A DNA stretch of 20,579 nucleotides. It comes from Actinomycetota bacterium. Its GTDB lineage: Bacteria > Actinomycetota > UBA4738 > HRBIN12. The notes beneath the pieces are model-generated. The model was not told the origin of the DNA. It saw only the letters and a list, made by a program, of their open reading frames with translations, and did not search any database. Location: assembly GCA_005885325.1 (NCBI GenBank), contig VAYX01000001.1:1-20579 (forward strand). Reading direction: 5' to 3'. This document shows, in pieces, positions 7,320 to 18,357 of the stretch; the stretch's first letter is position 1, and each line of letters begins with the position of its first letter. The position numbers were made by a program, and so were the translations under genes.

Positions 7320-8378
7320 TTACCGCCAGGCTCGCCGGGCGGCGGCGCCGTCTCGATCGGGGGCTTGCTCGTCGATCTCGATGACCCTAGGCGCCCACTC
7401 CGAGTCGGAGTCCACCGCGGCCGGAGGTCCCGCCAACTCCGAAAGGACTGCCAGCCGGTCGCTGAGCGCCTGGAGCGCCTCCGTGACGGGGTCGACCGCG
7501 TCACGGACGCCGTCGCCGACCTTGACCGCACGGAGCTGGGTCTCATCGATCGAGGTCCGTACCGCGCGGACCAGTGGGGCCAGGCGTTCCCGCCAGGCCG
7601 CCAGCCGCTCCACGTCCTCGCGGATCTCCCGGCGCGCCCGCTCGGCCTCCCGGAGCTCGGCTTCGGCCCGCACCCGGGCTGAGTCGAGCACCCGGCCCAG
7701 GGCCTGCTCGGCGGCCTCGACGACGGAGGAGAGCTCCTCGGCCGCCGTGGGTCCGGCCTCCGCCGGCGCCGGGGGCGCCGAGGCGGCCGCGGCGAGGGCG
7801 GTGTCCAACTCCTCGGAGGTCCACCGAAGCTCCTCCTCCAGGCGCTCCCTGGTGGATACGAGCTCGGCCTCCAGCCGCTCGGTGGCCGACAGCAGCTCGG
7901 CCTCGAGCTCCTCCACCCGGTTCTCGGCGCTCCTCGCACGCTGGTTCTGGATCAGGAAGTCCCGCCGCGCCGATCCCAGCTCCTGGCGAAGGACCGCGAG
8001 GTCGCCGTGCTGTCGGGCGAGCTGTCCATCGGCCACCCGCATGAGCTCCTGCGCGTCCGCCAGTTCCTTGCGCGAAGCCTCGACGTCCGTGGTGAGCTGC
8101 GCGACGGATGCGGCGGCTCGGTCGAGCTCGACTCGCGTGGCGTCCCGGTCGGTGCGAAGGTCGGTCGCTTCCGCCTCGGCGGCGCGGAGGGCCTCCTGCC
8201 GCTCCTCGAACTGGGCCGTGAGCGCCTCCACCTCCGAGCGCAGCTCGAGCACCAGCGCCTCGGCCGCCCGGGCCTGCTCGGCCGCCCTGATGAACATCTT
8301 GTCCCGGTCGGCGAGGAGCAAGCGCACGCTCTCGGGCGTGTAGCCGAACAAACCTCGTTTGAGCTGAAGTGCCTGCAT
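7320..8378 (-). CDS. DivIVA-like coiled-coil protein
   Basis: The 352-residue product opens with MQALQLKRGLFGYTPESVRLLLADRDKMF, matching the DivIVA/GpsB membrane-binding head ('f..rGY.p.eVd.fl'), here spelled GLFGYTPESV. From about residue 40 to 190 it is an almost unbroken heptad-type helix rich in Glu, Arg, Ala and Leu; an Ala/Pro hinge follows (about 200-218), then a second helical stretch (220-310) and a hydrophilic tail. Such proteins mark poles or septa in actinobacteria, but this one is diverged and its exact role is unknown. I chose ATG 8378 because an AGGGGGA sits 7-8 nt upstream and a promoter lies before it; a GTG at 8462 would add 28 residues lying over that promoter. High Arg/Glu content is expected for coiled coils, so similarity to other coiled coils would be uninformative. 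Confidence 0.72.
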   Translation of the reverse strand: MQALQLKRGLFGYTPESVRLLLADRDKMFIRAAEQARAAEALVLELRSEVEALTAQFEERQEALRAAEAEATDLRTDRDATRVELDRAAASVAQLTTDVEASRKELADAQELMRVADGQLARQHGDLAVLRQELGSARRDFLIQNQRARSAENRVEELEAELLSATERLEAELVSTRERLEEELRWTSEELDTALAAAASAPPAPAEAGPTAAEELSSVVEAAEQALGRVLDSARVRAEAELREAERARREIREDVERLAAWRERLAPLVRAVRTSIDETQLRAVKVGDGVRDAVDPVTEALQALSDRLAVLSELAGPPAAVDSDSEWAPRVIEIDEQAPDRDGAAARRAWR

Positions 8379-8417
8379 CGGGAGAGTCCCCCTAACGGAT
8401 CGGGGAGCCGCGCGGCG

Positions 8418-8446
8418 ATTGTCCGGCCCCCGGTGGGCGAGTTCAA
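8418..8446 (-). promoter_or_regulatory. Promoter of the DivIVA-like gene
   Basis: Reading the minus strand, TTGAAC (8446 to 8441) and GACAAT (8423 to 8418) are separated by exactly 17 nt (8424-8440). The predicted transcript start near 8411 leaves a leader of about 33 nt that carries the Shine-Dalgarno sequence. Confidence 0.55.
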
Positions 8447-8522
8447 TCACCCGAACGGACATCGGCCGGAATGGGGGACGGCTTGAGGCGGCCTCACGCT
8501 CGCCGCCTCCGACTCGGTCGGC

Positions 8523-8531
8523 TGGTACCGT
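8523..8531 (+). promoter_or_regulatory. Candidate extended -10 promoter of guaB3-guaA
   Basis: TGGTACCGT at 8523-8531 fits an extended -10 (TGN-TANNNT). No -35 box is visible, which is tolerated with extended -10 elements. The predicted start near 8538 gives a leader of about 60 nt that begins with ATG-TAG and contains a hairpin. Confidence 0.35.
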
Positions 8532-8551
8532 TTGCCCATGTAGGACTCGGC

Positions 8552-8573
8552 GCCCACCCGAGATCGGGTGGGC
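8552..8573 (+). promoter_or_regulatory. Perfect 9-bp hairpin in the guaB3 leader
   Basis: GCCCACCCG (8552-8560) pairs with CGGGTGGGC (8565-8573) around an AGAT loop. It is not followed by a T-run, so it is not a terminator, and it ends 12 nt before GGGGGAGG (8586-8593), the ribosome binding site of guaB3. It could modulate translation or stabilise the mRNA; no known riboswitch class is recognised. Confidence 0.5.
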
Positions 8574-8597
8574 ATCTGCCTATCTGGGGGAGGCGAC

Positions 8598-9758
8598 ATG
8601 GACATCGAGATCGGCATGGGAAGGACGGCACGCCGGGCCTACGGTCTCGACGAGGTGGCCATCGTCCCGTCCCGGCGGACTCGGGACCCCGACGACGTGG
8701 ACATCTCCTGGGAGATCGACGCGTTCACCTTCCCCCTTCCGGTCATGGCGGCGGCCATGGACGCCGCGGTGTCCCCCGCCACCGCCGTCGAGATCGGAAA
8801 GCTGGGCGGCTTGGCCGTGCTGAACCTGGAGGGCCTGCAGACCCGGTACGAGGACCCCGAGCCGGTCTTCGACGAGATCGGCGCACTTCCGGACGAAAAG
8901 GCCACCCGGCGGATGCAGGAGCTGTATCGCGAGCCGGTCAAGGACGAGCTGATCGTCCGGCGGATCCGGGAGATCAAGCAGGGTGGGGTGGTGGCGGCCG
9001 CCTCGCTCACGCCGCAGCGCGTGAGACAGTACTCGCCCCTCGTGCTGGAGGCCGAGCTCGACGTCCTGGTCATCCAGGGCACCGTGGTGTCGGCGGAGCA
9101 CGTCTCCACGCGGTCGGAGCCGCTCAACCTGAAGGAGTTCATCGCCGGGTTCGACCTGCCGGTGATCGTCGGGGGCTGCGCGTCGTACCAGACCGCGCTC
9201 CACCTCATGCGGACCGGCGCGGCGGGCGTGCTGGTGGGTGTCGGTCCGGGCAACGCCTGCACCACCAGGGGCGTCATCGGCGTCGGCGTCCCGCAAGCGA
9301 CGGCCGTCGCCGACGCGGCGGCGGCCCGCTCGGAACACCAACGAGAGACCGGCCGGTACTGCCACGTCGTTGCGGACGGCGGCATGCGGACCGGCGGAGA
9401 CATCGCCAAAGCCATCGCCTGCGGCGCCGACGCGGTGATGATCGGCTCCCCCCTCGCCCGCGCGTACGAGGCTCCGGGTCGGGGCCACCATTGGGGGATG
9501 GCCACGTTCCATCCGAGCCTTCCGCGCGGCGCCCGGGTGAAGACCCAGCAGGTCGCCTCGCTCGCCGAGATCCTCGTGGGTCCGGCCCACGAGAACGACG
9601 GCACGCTGAACCTGTTCGGCGCGCTCGCCACCTCCATGGCGACCACGGGATACGCGACGATCAGGGAGTTCCAGAAGGCCGAGCTCGTCATGGCCCCCTC
9701 CATCAAGACCGAGGGCAAGGCGTACCAGCAAGCTCAGCACGTGGGGATGGGGCACTGA
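8598..9758 (+). CDS. guaB3: GuaB3-family IMP dehydrogenase-related protein
   Basis: This 386-residue TIM-barrel protein belongs to the IMPDH/GMP reductase family and matches the GuaB3 subgroup by its length, lack of the two CBS domains, and the opening GMGRTARRAYGLDEVAIVPSRR. The active-site loop reads GVGPGNACTTRGVIGVG with catalytic Cys221; VADGGMRTGGDIAKAIACGADAVMIGSPLA is the phosphate-binding region. GuaB3 paralogues occur in actinobacteria and cyanobacteria; in Mycobacterium tuberculosis GuaB2 is the working IMPDH and GuaB3 lacked detectable IMPDH activity, and a cyanobacterial GuaB3 has been reported to act as a GMP reductase. So either GMP deamination to IMP or IMP oxidation is possible here. 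ATG 8598 has GGGGGAGG 4-5 nt before it; the in-frame GTG at 8568 lies in the leader hairpin. guaA follows 4 nt later. Confidence 0.9.
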   Translation: MDIEIGMGRTARRAYGLDEVAIVPSRRTRDPDDVDISWEIDAFTFPLPVMAAAMDAAVSPATAVEIGKLGGLAVLNLEGLQTRYEDPEPVFDEIGALPDEKATRRMQELYREPVKDELIVRRIREIKQGGVVAAASLTPQRVRQYSPLVLEAELDVLVIQGTVVSAEHVSTRSEPLNLKEFIAGFDLPVIVGGCASYQTALHLMRTGAAGVLVGVGPGNACTTRGVIGVGVPQATAVADAAAARSEHQRETGRYCHVVADGGMRTGGDIAKAIACGADAVMIGSPLARAYEAPGRGHHWGMATFHPSLPRGARVKTQQVASLAEILVGPAHENDGTLNLFGALATSMATTGYATIREFQKAELVMAPSIKTEGKAYQQAQHVGMGH

Positions 9759-9762
9759 GCGG

Positions 9763-11307
<1,545 letters not shown>

Positions 11308-11309
11308 CG

Positions 11310-11993
11310 TCAGTCCACGCGGTCGGCGATGACGATGAGCCGTTCGGCCGCCGAGTAGCGCGGGTTGCACGTGGTGAGCACCAATGTTGGGTTCTTCGTC
11401 TGGTCGAGGACGGTCGAGTTGTCGGGCGTGATCACGAACACTCTCGTCACGACGTACCGGAAGGTCCCGTACTCCGTTTCAAGGATGATGGGGTCGCCCT
11501 CCTTCATCTCGTTCAAGTCGTAGAACGGGTGCAGGTAGGTGGTGCGGTGTCCTGCGATCCCCACCCGGCCGTGGTCCTGCCATGGGTAGGCCGTGTCCGT
11601 GTAGTGGCCGGGCCCCCGCTTGAGCGACTCGGTGTCGGTCCCCTCCACGACCACCATGTTCAGGTGGATCCGGGGGATCTTGAGGATGGCCACGGCGTTC
11701 CCGGGCACGCGGACCGCGTTCGCGCTCGGATCCGTTGGGGCTTTCGTCCCGATCTTCTTCTCGAAGTTCGGCCGCATCTCCGCCTGGAGGCGCTGGGTGG
11801 TGAACCCGGTCCCCCACAGCTCCCACGCGAGGTCACCGCCGATGGCCACGCCTCCCGCGACGAACAGGATGGCCAGGGCCCGAACGGCGAGCGCGAGGCG
11901 GCTCCGGCGCCGCCGGGAGGCCGAGCGGTCGGGGCGCGTTTCGGTGGAGACGGGCACGGCGTCCTGCACGTTTCCAGTGTCGCAGGTTTCCAA
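11310..11993 (-). CDS. Class E-type sortase
   Basis: The 227-residue membrane-anchored transpeptidase has a basic stretch (RRRRSR) then one N-terminal transmembrane segment (about 33-55), a linker, and the sortase beta-barrel from about residue 98 (NAVAILKIPRIHLNMVVVEG). Catalytic residues are His149 in GIAGHRTTYLHPF, Cys209 in LVLTTCNPRYS and Arg218 in SAAERLIV. This spelling matches the actinobacterial class E/D sortases, which join sorted proteins (LAxTG-like signal in class E) to the wall or to each other. No substrate with a sorting signal lies in the window. The start could also be GTG 11969. It is divergent from pcrA with only 41 bp between them. Confidence 0.9.
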   Translation of the reverse strand: METCDTGNVQDAVPVSTETRPDRSASRRRRSRLALAVRALAILFVAGGVAIGGDLAWELWGTGFTTQRLQAEMRPNFEKKIGTKAPTDPSANAVRVPGNAVAILKIPRIHLNMVVVEGTDTESLKRGPGHYTDTAYPWQDHGRVGIAGHRTTYLHPFYDLNEMKEGDPIILETEYGTFRYVVTRVFVITPDNSTVLDQTKNPTLVLTTCNPRYSAAERLIVIADRVD

Positions 11994-11999
11994 ATCGAA

Positions 12000-12034
12000 C
12001 TTGAGCGTCGCGGCCGACCCCTACAATCGTAGGC
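12000..12034 (+). promoter_or_regulatory. pcrA promoter with leaderless start and overlapping palindrome
   Basis: TACAAT (12022-12027) is a near-consensus -10 box, with CTTGAG/TTGAGC at 12000-12006 as a partial -35 (spacer 15-16 nt). Seven nucleotides separate the -10 from the GTG start at 12035, so the mRNA is probably leaderless. CCTAC (12020-12024) and GTAGG (12029-12033) form an inverted repeat over the -10 box, which could serve as a repressor site. Confidence 0.55.
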
Positions 12035-14227
<2,193 letters not shown>

Positions 14228-14232
14228 TCGCC

Positions 14233-14397
14233 TCAGCGGAACAACGCGAGCGAGCCGGCGACGACGATGACGATCGCCACGACCAGCGGCGCGATGACCC
14301 AGGCCAGGCCGAGCCGCCCTCGATAGGGGCCGAGGGTCCCCACCTTCGTCGTGGGCTTCAGTCCGGGCGGTCGGAACCGGAATCGCTTCCTGGCCAC
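14233..14397 (-). CDS. Small single-pass membrane protein (54 residues)
   Basis: I do not know a named family. The product begins MARKRFRFRPPGLKPTTKVG, a strongly basic, proline-containing head, continues TLGPYRGRLGL, and ends with one hydrophobic helix (LAWVIAPLVVAIVIVVAGSL, about 31-50) before the C-terminal ALFR. This gives a tail-anchored or N-in single-pass topology. The GTG start at 14397 lies 7 nt after GATACT on the minus strand (14410 to 14405), part of an extended -10 TGCGATACT, so it would be leaderless. The stop is 5 nt from the convergent pcrA stop. The patterned basic-then-hydrophobic layout and the promoter argue against chance. Expression is untested. Confidence 0.6.
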   Translation of the reverse strand: MARKRFRFRPPGLKPTTKVGTLGPYRGRLGLAWVIAPLVVAIVIVVAGSLALFR

Positions 14398-14404
14398 GTG
14401 TCGA

Positions 14405-14413
14405 AGTATCGCA
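14405..14413 (-). promoter_or_regulatory. Extended -10 of the small membrane protein gene
   Basis: On the minus strand TGCGATACT fits TGN plus a -10 hexamer, 7 nt before the GTG start. It is divergent from the -10 box at 14459, so a compact two-way promoter region fills 14398-14471. Confidence 0.45.
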
Positions 14414-14458
14414 GGCCGCGCGGGCTGTGTACTCAGCGGAGCGAACCAGGGCGTTCGC

Positions 14459-14471
14459 TATGATGGCCGCC
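14459..14471 (+). promoter_or_regulatory. -10 box with leaderless start for the B12-subunit operon
   Basis: TATGAT (14459-14464) matches the -10 consensus at five of six positions and stands exactly 7 nt before ATG 14472. There is no Shine-Dalgarno sequence. No clear -35 box is seen. Confidence 0.55.
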
Positions 14472-14879
14472 ATGCCCGAGAAGTACCGGATCATCGTGGC
14501 CAAGCCCGGCCTCGACGGGCACGACCGCGGCGCCAAAGTCGTTGCCCGCGCGCTTCGCGATGCCGGGTTCGAGGTCATCTACACGGGCCTGCACCAGACT
14601 CCAGAGCAGATCGCCGAGACCGCGATCCAGGAGGACGCCGACGGCGTTGGCCTCTCGTGCCATTCGGGCGCGCACATGACGCTCTTCCCCAAGGTGGTGA
14701 AGCTCCTCCGGGAACGGGGCGCGGGCGACGTGGTCGTGTTCGGCGGCGGCATCATCCCCAAGGATGACATCCCCAAGCTCCAGGCCGACGGCATCGAGCG
14801 CATCTTCACCCCGGGGGCACCGACGGGGGAGATCGTGGCCTGGCTCCGGGAGCGCCTGCCTGCCAAGCAGGCAAGTTGA
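14472..14879 (+). CDS. Stand-alone B12-binding subunit of a methylmalonyl-CoA mutase-type enzyme
   Basis: The 135-residue product equals the C-terminal cobalamin-binding domain of acyl-CoA mutases. It has the B12 signature DGHDRG (Asp15, His17, Gly20; His17 ligates cobalt), the second motif in GLSCHSGAH (60-68), where SxL is usual, and FGGGIIP (90-96). AKPGLDGHDRGAKVVARALRDAG is typical of methylmalonyl-CoA mutase rather than of B12 regulators. The catalytic TIM-barrel subunit must be encoded elsewhere, as in two-subunit mutases. ATG 14472 is chosen over a GTG at 14427 because it begins MPEKYRIIVAKPG and follows a -10 box. Its stop overlaps the sucC start (TGATG). Mutase yields succinyl-CoA, the substrate of the two next gene products; ethylmalonyl- or isobutyryl-CoA mutase subunits are alternatives. 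Confidence 0.9.
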   Translation: MPEKYRIIVAKPGLDGHDRGAKVVARALRDAGFEVIYTGLHQTPEQIAETAIQEDADGVGLSCHSGAHMTLFPKVVKLLRERGAGDVVVFGGGIIPKDDIPKLQADGIERIFTPGAPTGEIVAWLRERLPAKQAS

Positions 14880-16018
14880 TGGACCTGTACGAGCACCAGG
14901 GGAAGGAGCTCTTCGCCAAGCACGACATCCCCCTGGTCGAGGGCTCCGTGGCCGAGTCGGCGGAACAGGCCCGAGGGATCGCCGAGCGCCTGGGCGGGAA
15001 GGTGGCCGTGAAGGTCCAGGTCCAGATCGGAGGGCGAGGAAAGGGCGGCGGCATCGCGCTGGTCGGCTCGCCCCAGGAGGCCGAGGACGCGGCGGCCAGG
15101 ATGCTTTCGGAGGGATTCCAGGGAACGAAGGTCACCCGGGTCCTCGTCGAGCGCCTGGTCGACATCTCCGAACAGTTCTACGCGGCCATCTCGCTCGACC
15201 GGAGCGCCGGCGCCTACCTGGCGATCGTCTCCTCGGAGGGCGGCATGGACATCGAGCAGGTGGCACGGGAACGGCCCGAGGCGTTGCGCCGGGTCCACAT
15301 CGATCCCCTGCTGGGTCTGCACGCGTATCAGGTTCGCTACGCGGTGGGCCACCTTTCCTCCGAGGCGCGGGAGGGGGCGGCCGCGGTGTTGGCGAAGATG
15401 CACGAGGTCCTCGCGACGAACGACGCGACCCTCGTCGAGATCAACCCGCTGGCCCTTCTGACCGACGGGCGGGTGGTCGCGCTCGACTCGAAGGTCACGA
15501 TCGACGACAACGCTCTGTGGCGGCATCCCGAGCTCGAAGGTCTTCGCGCGACGTTCCCCATCGATCCGGTGGAGGCCCGGGCCAGGGACGCCGGGCTCCA
15601 GTACGTGAAGCTCGACGGCGAGGTGGGGATCATCGGCAACGGCGCGGGCCTGGTGATGGCGACGCTCGACGTCGTGGAGCTGGCCGGGGCCAAGCCTGCC
15701 AACTTCCTCGACGTCGGCGGCGGCGCCAGCGCGGAGGTGATGGCCGTCTCGCTCGAGGTGATCCTGTCGGACCCGAGCGTGCGATCGGTCCTGGTGAACA
15801 TCTTCGGGGGCATCACGCGATGTGACGTCGTCGCCCAGGGGATCCTCGAGGCCCTCGAACGAGTGGTCCCGACCGTCCAGATCGTGGTTCGCCTGGACGG
15901 CACGAATGCGCCGGAGGGCCGGGCCATCCTGGCCGAGGCGAACCACCCCCGCATCGTCCCGGCCGAGACGATGCTCGAGGCGGCGCAACGCGCGGCCGAG
16001 CTGGCGAGGGCGGCCTGA
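14879..16018 (+). CDS. sucC: Succinate-CoA ligase, beta subunit
   Basis: The 379-residue product is the beta subunit of succinyl-CoA synthetase of the TCA cycle, which couples succinyl-CoA cleavage to ATP or GTP formation. It opens with the family start MDLYEHQGKELFAKHDIPL, has the ATP-grasp domain with KVQVQIGGRGKGGGI and TLVEINPLALL, and a ligase domain with IGNGAGLVMATLDVVELAG, FLDVGGGAS and VNIFGGITRCDVVAQGI. Length is near the usual 380-390. ATG 14879 overlaps the preceding stop and the stop overlaps sucD by one base (TGATG), so translation is coupled from the B12 subunit through sucD. Nucleotide specificity (ADP or GDP) cannot be read by eye. Confidence 0.96.
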   Translation: MDLYEHQGKELFAKHDIPLVEGSVAESAEQARGIAERLGGKVAVKVQVQIGGRGKGGGIALVGSPQEAEDAAARMLSEGFQGTKVTRVLVERLVDISEQFYAAISLDRSAGAYLAIVSSEGGMDIEQVARERPEALRRVHIDPLLGLHAYQVRYAVGHLSSEAREGAAAVLAKMHEVLATNDATLVEINPLALLTDGRVVALDSKVTIDDNALWRHPELEGLRATFPIDPVEARARDAGLQYVKLDGEVGIIGNGAGLVMATLDVVELAGAKPANFLDVGGGASAEVMAVSLEVILSDPSVRSVLVNIFGGITRCDVVAQGILEALERVVPTVQIVVRLDGTNAPEGRAILAEANHPRIVPAETMLEAAQRAAELARAA

Positions 16019-16887
16019 TGGCGATCCTGGTCGACGACGCCACCCGCGTCGTGGTCCAGGGACTGACCGGCCGGGAGGGCACCTTCCACGGGCTGCGGAA
16101 CCGGGCGTACGGCACCACGGTGGTGGCGGGCGTCACCCCCGGCAAGTCCGGCCGGGACGTGGAGGGGATCCCGGTGTTCGACACGGTGGCGGAAGCGGTG
16201 GCCGAGACCGGGGCCAACACCTCCCTGATCTTCGTCCCGCCCCGGTTCGCCACCGAGGCCGTCTACGAGGCTGCCGACTCCGAGCTCCGGCTCATCGTGT
16301 GCATCACCGAGGGCATCCCCGTCCGGGACATGGCCCAGGTCGCGGCATACCTGCGCGGCAGGCCGTCCACGTTGGTTGGACCGAACTGCCCCGGCGTCAT
16401 CTCGCCGGGGAGGTCGAACGTGGGCATCATCCCGGGGGAGATCTGTATGGCCGGCCCGGTGGGCCTGGTCTCGCGTTCGGGTACCCTCACCTACCAGATC
16501 GTGCACGAGCTGACGCAACGCGGCGTGGGGCAGTCCACGTGCGTGGGGATGGGCGGCGACCCCGTGCACGGCATCGGGTTCATCGGAAGCCTCGAACGGT
16601 TCGAGAACGATCCCGAGACCGGTCTCGTGGTGCTGATCGGAGAGATCGGGGGCGATGACGAGGAGCGCGCCGCCGCGTTCATCGCGGAGCGGATGCGCAA
16701 GCCCGTCGTCGGCTACATCGCGGGGTTCACGGCGCCGCCGGGCAAGCGCATGGGCCACGCCGGCGCCATCGTCACGGGCTCGAGTGGAACCGCCCAGGCC
16801 AAGGCAGAAGCGCTGGAGGCCGCGGGCGTGAAGGTCGGCCGGACACCGACCGAGGTGGCCGAGCTCGTCGAAGGAGCGATGGCATGA
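16018..16887 (+). CDS. sucD: Succinate-CoA ligase, alpha subunit
   Basis: This 289-residue subunit binds CoA and is phosphorylated on a histidine during catalysis. It starts MAILVDDATRVVVQGLTGREG, has the CoA-binding Rossmann domain with AGVTPGKSG and CITEGIPVRDM, GPNCPGVISP at the domain boundary, and the active-site His247 in GKRMGHAGAIVTG. Length is standard. Its ATG shares a base with the sucC stop, and its TGA overlaps the next start (ATGA), so it lies in the middle of a four-gene operon. Confidence 0.97.
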   Translation: MAILVDDATRVVVQGLTGREGTFHGLRNRAYGTTVVAGVTPGKSGRDVEGIPVFDTVAEAVAETGANTSLIFVPPRFATEAVYEAADSELRLIVCITEGIPVRDMAQVAAYLRGRPSTLVGPNCPGVISPGRSNVGIIPGEICMAGPVGLVSRSGTLTYQIVHELTQRGVGQSTCVGMGGDPVHGIGFIGSLERFENDPETGLVVLIGEIGGDDEERAAAFIAERMRKPVVGYIAGFTAPPGKRMGHAGAIVTGSSGTAQAKAEALEAAGVKVGRTPTEVAELVEGAMA

Positions 16888-18335
16888 GCGAGGTCCCTCC
16901 GCCCCCCACCGCTCCCGTCTACCCGTCCGGTCCGGACGTCGCCTCCCGACCACCCATCATCGACGACGTCACGCGCGGGTGGTTCACGGCGCTCGTTCGT
17001 GGGCTCGTCGCATTCGTCGTCATGGCCGGCCTGGGACAGGCGGCGGCGTTCGTCCTCTACTTCGTGGGAGACCGGCGCGGCTCGGTCGGGACGTTCGCCA
17101 AGGTCGGCTGGTTCTACTTCGACTGGTTCCATCACATCGCGCTGTCGGCGAGCGTGCCGAACATCTCGATCCCGGACACCGGGGGCCTGCTGCCCGGAGG
17201 GGCGTCCGTCCGCGTGCACCTGGGGCTGGCCCTGATGCTCGGGACGTTCGTCGCCGTTTGGCTCCTGTACGGCGCCGGCAAAGCCGTCGCCGACCGGGCC
17301 GACGGGGGTGGGGTCGCTCGCGTCCTCCACGGCCTGAAGGTCGCGCCGGTCTATGCGCTTCCGTGCCTCCTGTTCTCACTGTTGGTGAAGGTGAAGGCCA
17401 CCATCCCGCCGGGCGCGTTCGCCTCCGGACCCGTGGAGGTGAAGTCCTCGGCCGCCCAGTCCTTCCTGATCCCCTTGCTGATCGCGGCCGCCGCCGGCGC
17501 CGCGGGTGGACTGCGGTCGGGGCGGTACGAGCTCCTGTCCCGGGGCCCGTGGGGCCGGCGGGTGTCCGGGGCGCTCGCGGGTGGGTTCAGGATGCTCGCG
17601 CTCGGGATCGTGCTGTCGTTCGTGGGCCTTCTGGTCCTTGCGGTGGTCGAGCCCGACGCCACGAAGGCGTATTTCCGGGCCGTGTCCGAGCCGCCGGTGG
17701 AGGACACGGCGATCATCATCGGGCACCACGTGCTGGTGCTGCCGAACCAATCGATGTGGGTGCTGGTCCCGGCGATGGGTGGGTGCGACGGCGTGTACGG
17801 GACCGGCGTGTCGCGGACCTTCCTCTGCTACTGGAAGTACCCGAAACAGGTCTCGGTCTCGACGGGCGGAGGGTCACCGGGCAGCGTTCTCTCCGGGCTG
17901 CCGCAGGTTCGGACGGAGTTCGGCACCGCCCCGATCGGCTACTTCCTGTTCCTCCTGGTCCCGGCGATCTCGGTCCTGCTGGGCGGGCGCCACGCTGTCA
18001 GGAAGCGCGCTCGCTTCCGGTACGAGGCCGTGGCGGTGGGGGCGGCCGCCGGCGTGGCGTTCGGCATCCTGGTCGCGGTGGCGTCCTGGTTCGCGTCGCT
18101 GTCCGCGGGCGTGTCGGGGGACATCGCCGGCATCTCGTCGAACTTCTCCGTGACGATCGGGCCCGACGTGGTGATCGGGGGACTCATCGCCCTCGTGTGG
18201 GGCGTCGTCGGCGGCGGGGTCGGCGGATGGTGGGCGGGGCGGGACCTCCCGGCGCGCGCGCCGCTCCTGGCGCCCTCAGGCTCGGTGGAAACCCCGGAAC
18301 CGCCGCCCTGGTCCGAGCCCTCCGAGCCTCGCTGA
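16884..18335 (+). CDS. Polytopic membrane protein, possibly PerM/DUF6350-like
   Basis: I do not recognise the family with certainty. The 483-residue product has a proline-rich head (1-30), about eight hydrophobic segments (near 33-60, 110-132, 153-170, 190-210, 233-256, 349-368, 381-405 and 425-451) and an acidic proline-rich tail. A large loop between segments five and six (about 257-345) is probably outside and has two cysteines (301 and 315) that could form a disulfide. Its start overlaps the sucD stop (ATGA). In mycobacteria and other actinobacteria the cell-division membrane protein PerM (DUF6350) lies a little downstream of sucCD and before purN-purH, so a distant PerM relation is plausible by position and topology. 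purN is absent here. Inverted repeat 18358-18383 follows. Confidence 0.75.
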   Translation: MSEVPPPPTAPVYPSGPDVASRPPIIDDVTRGWFTALVRGLVAFVVMAGLGQAAAFVLYFVGDRRGSVGTFAKVGWFYFDWFHHIALSASVPNISIPDTGGLLPGGASVRVHLGLALMLGTFVAVWLLYGAGKAVADRADGGGVARVLHGLKVAPVYALPCLLFSLLVKVKATIPPGAFASGPVEVKSSAAQSFLIPLLIAAAAGAAGGLRSGRYELLSRGPWGRRVSGALAGGFRMLALGIVLSFVGLLVLAVVEPDATKAYFRAVSEPPVEDTAIIIGHHVLVLPNQSMWVLVPAMGGCDGVYGTGVSRTFLCYWKYPKQVSVSTGGGSPGSVLSGLPQVRTEFGTAPIGYFLFLLVPAISVLLGGRHAVRKRARFRYEAVAVGAAAGVAFGILVAVASWFASLSAGVSGDIAGISSNFSVTIGPDVVIGGLIALVWGVVGGGVGGWWAGRDLPARAPLLAPSGSVETPEPPPWSEPSEPR

Positions 18336-18357
18336 GACGAGCTCGCTCGCAATGCGG

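Noticed and set aside
6019..8343. A 774-codon plus-strand open frame
   Set aside because: It crosses cysC in a different frame and then runs opposite two well-supported minus-strand genes. Its product is low-complexity Ser/Arg/Ala, typical of a shadow frame at high GC.
11997..12010. Possible LexA (SOS) box before pcrA
   Set aside because: GAAC is present but the partner half reads GCGT rather than GTTC/GTTY, so it does not meet the actinobacterial SOS consensus.
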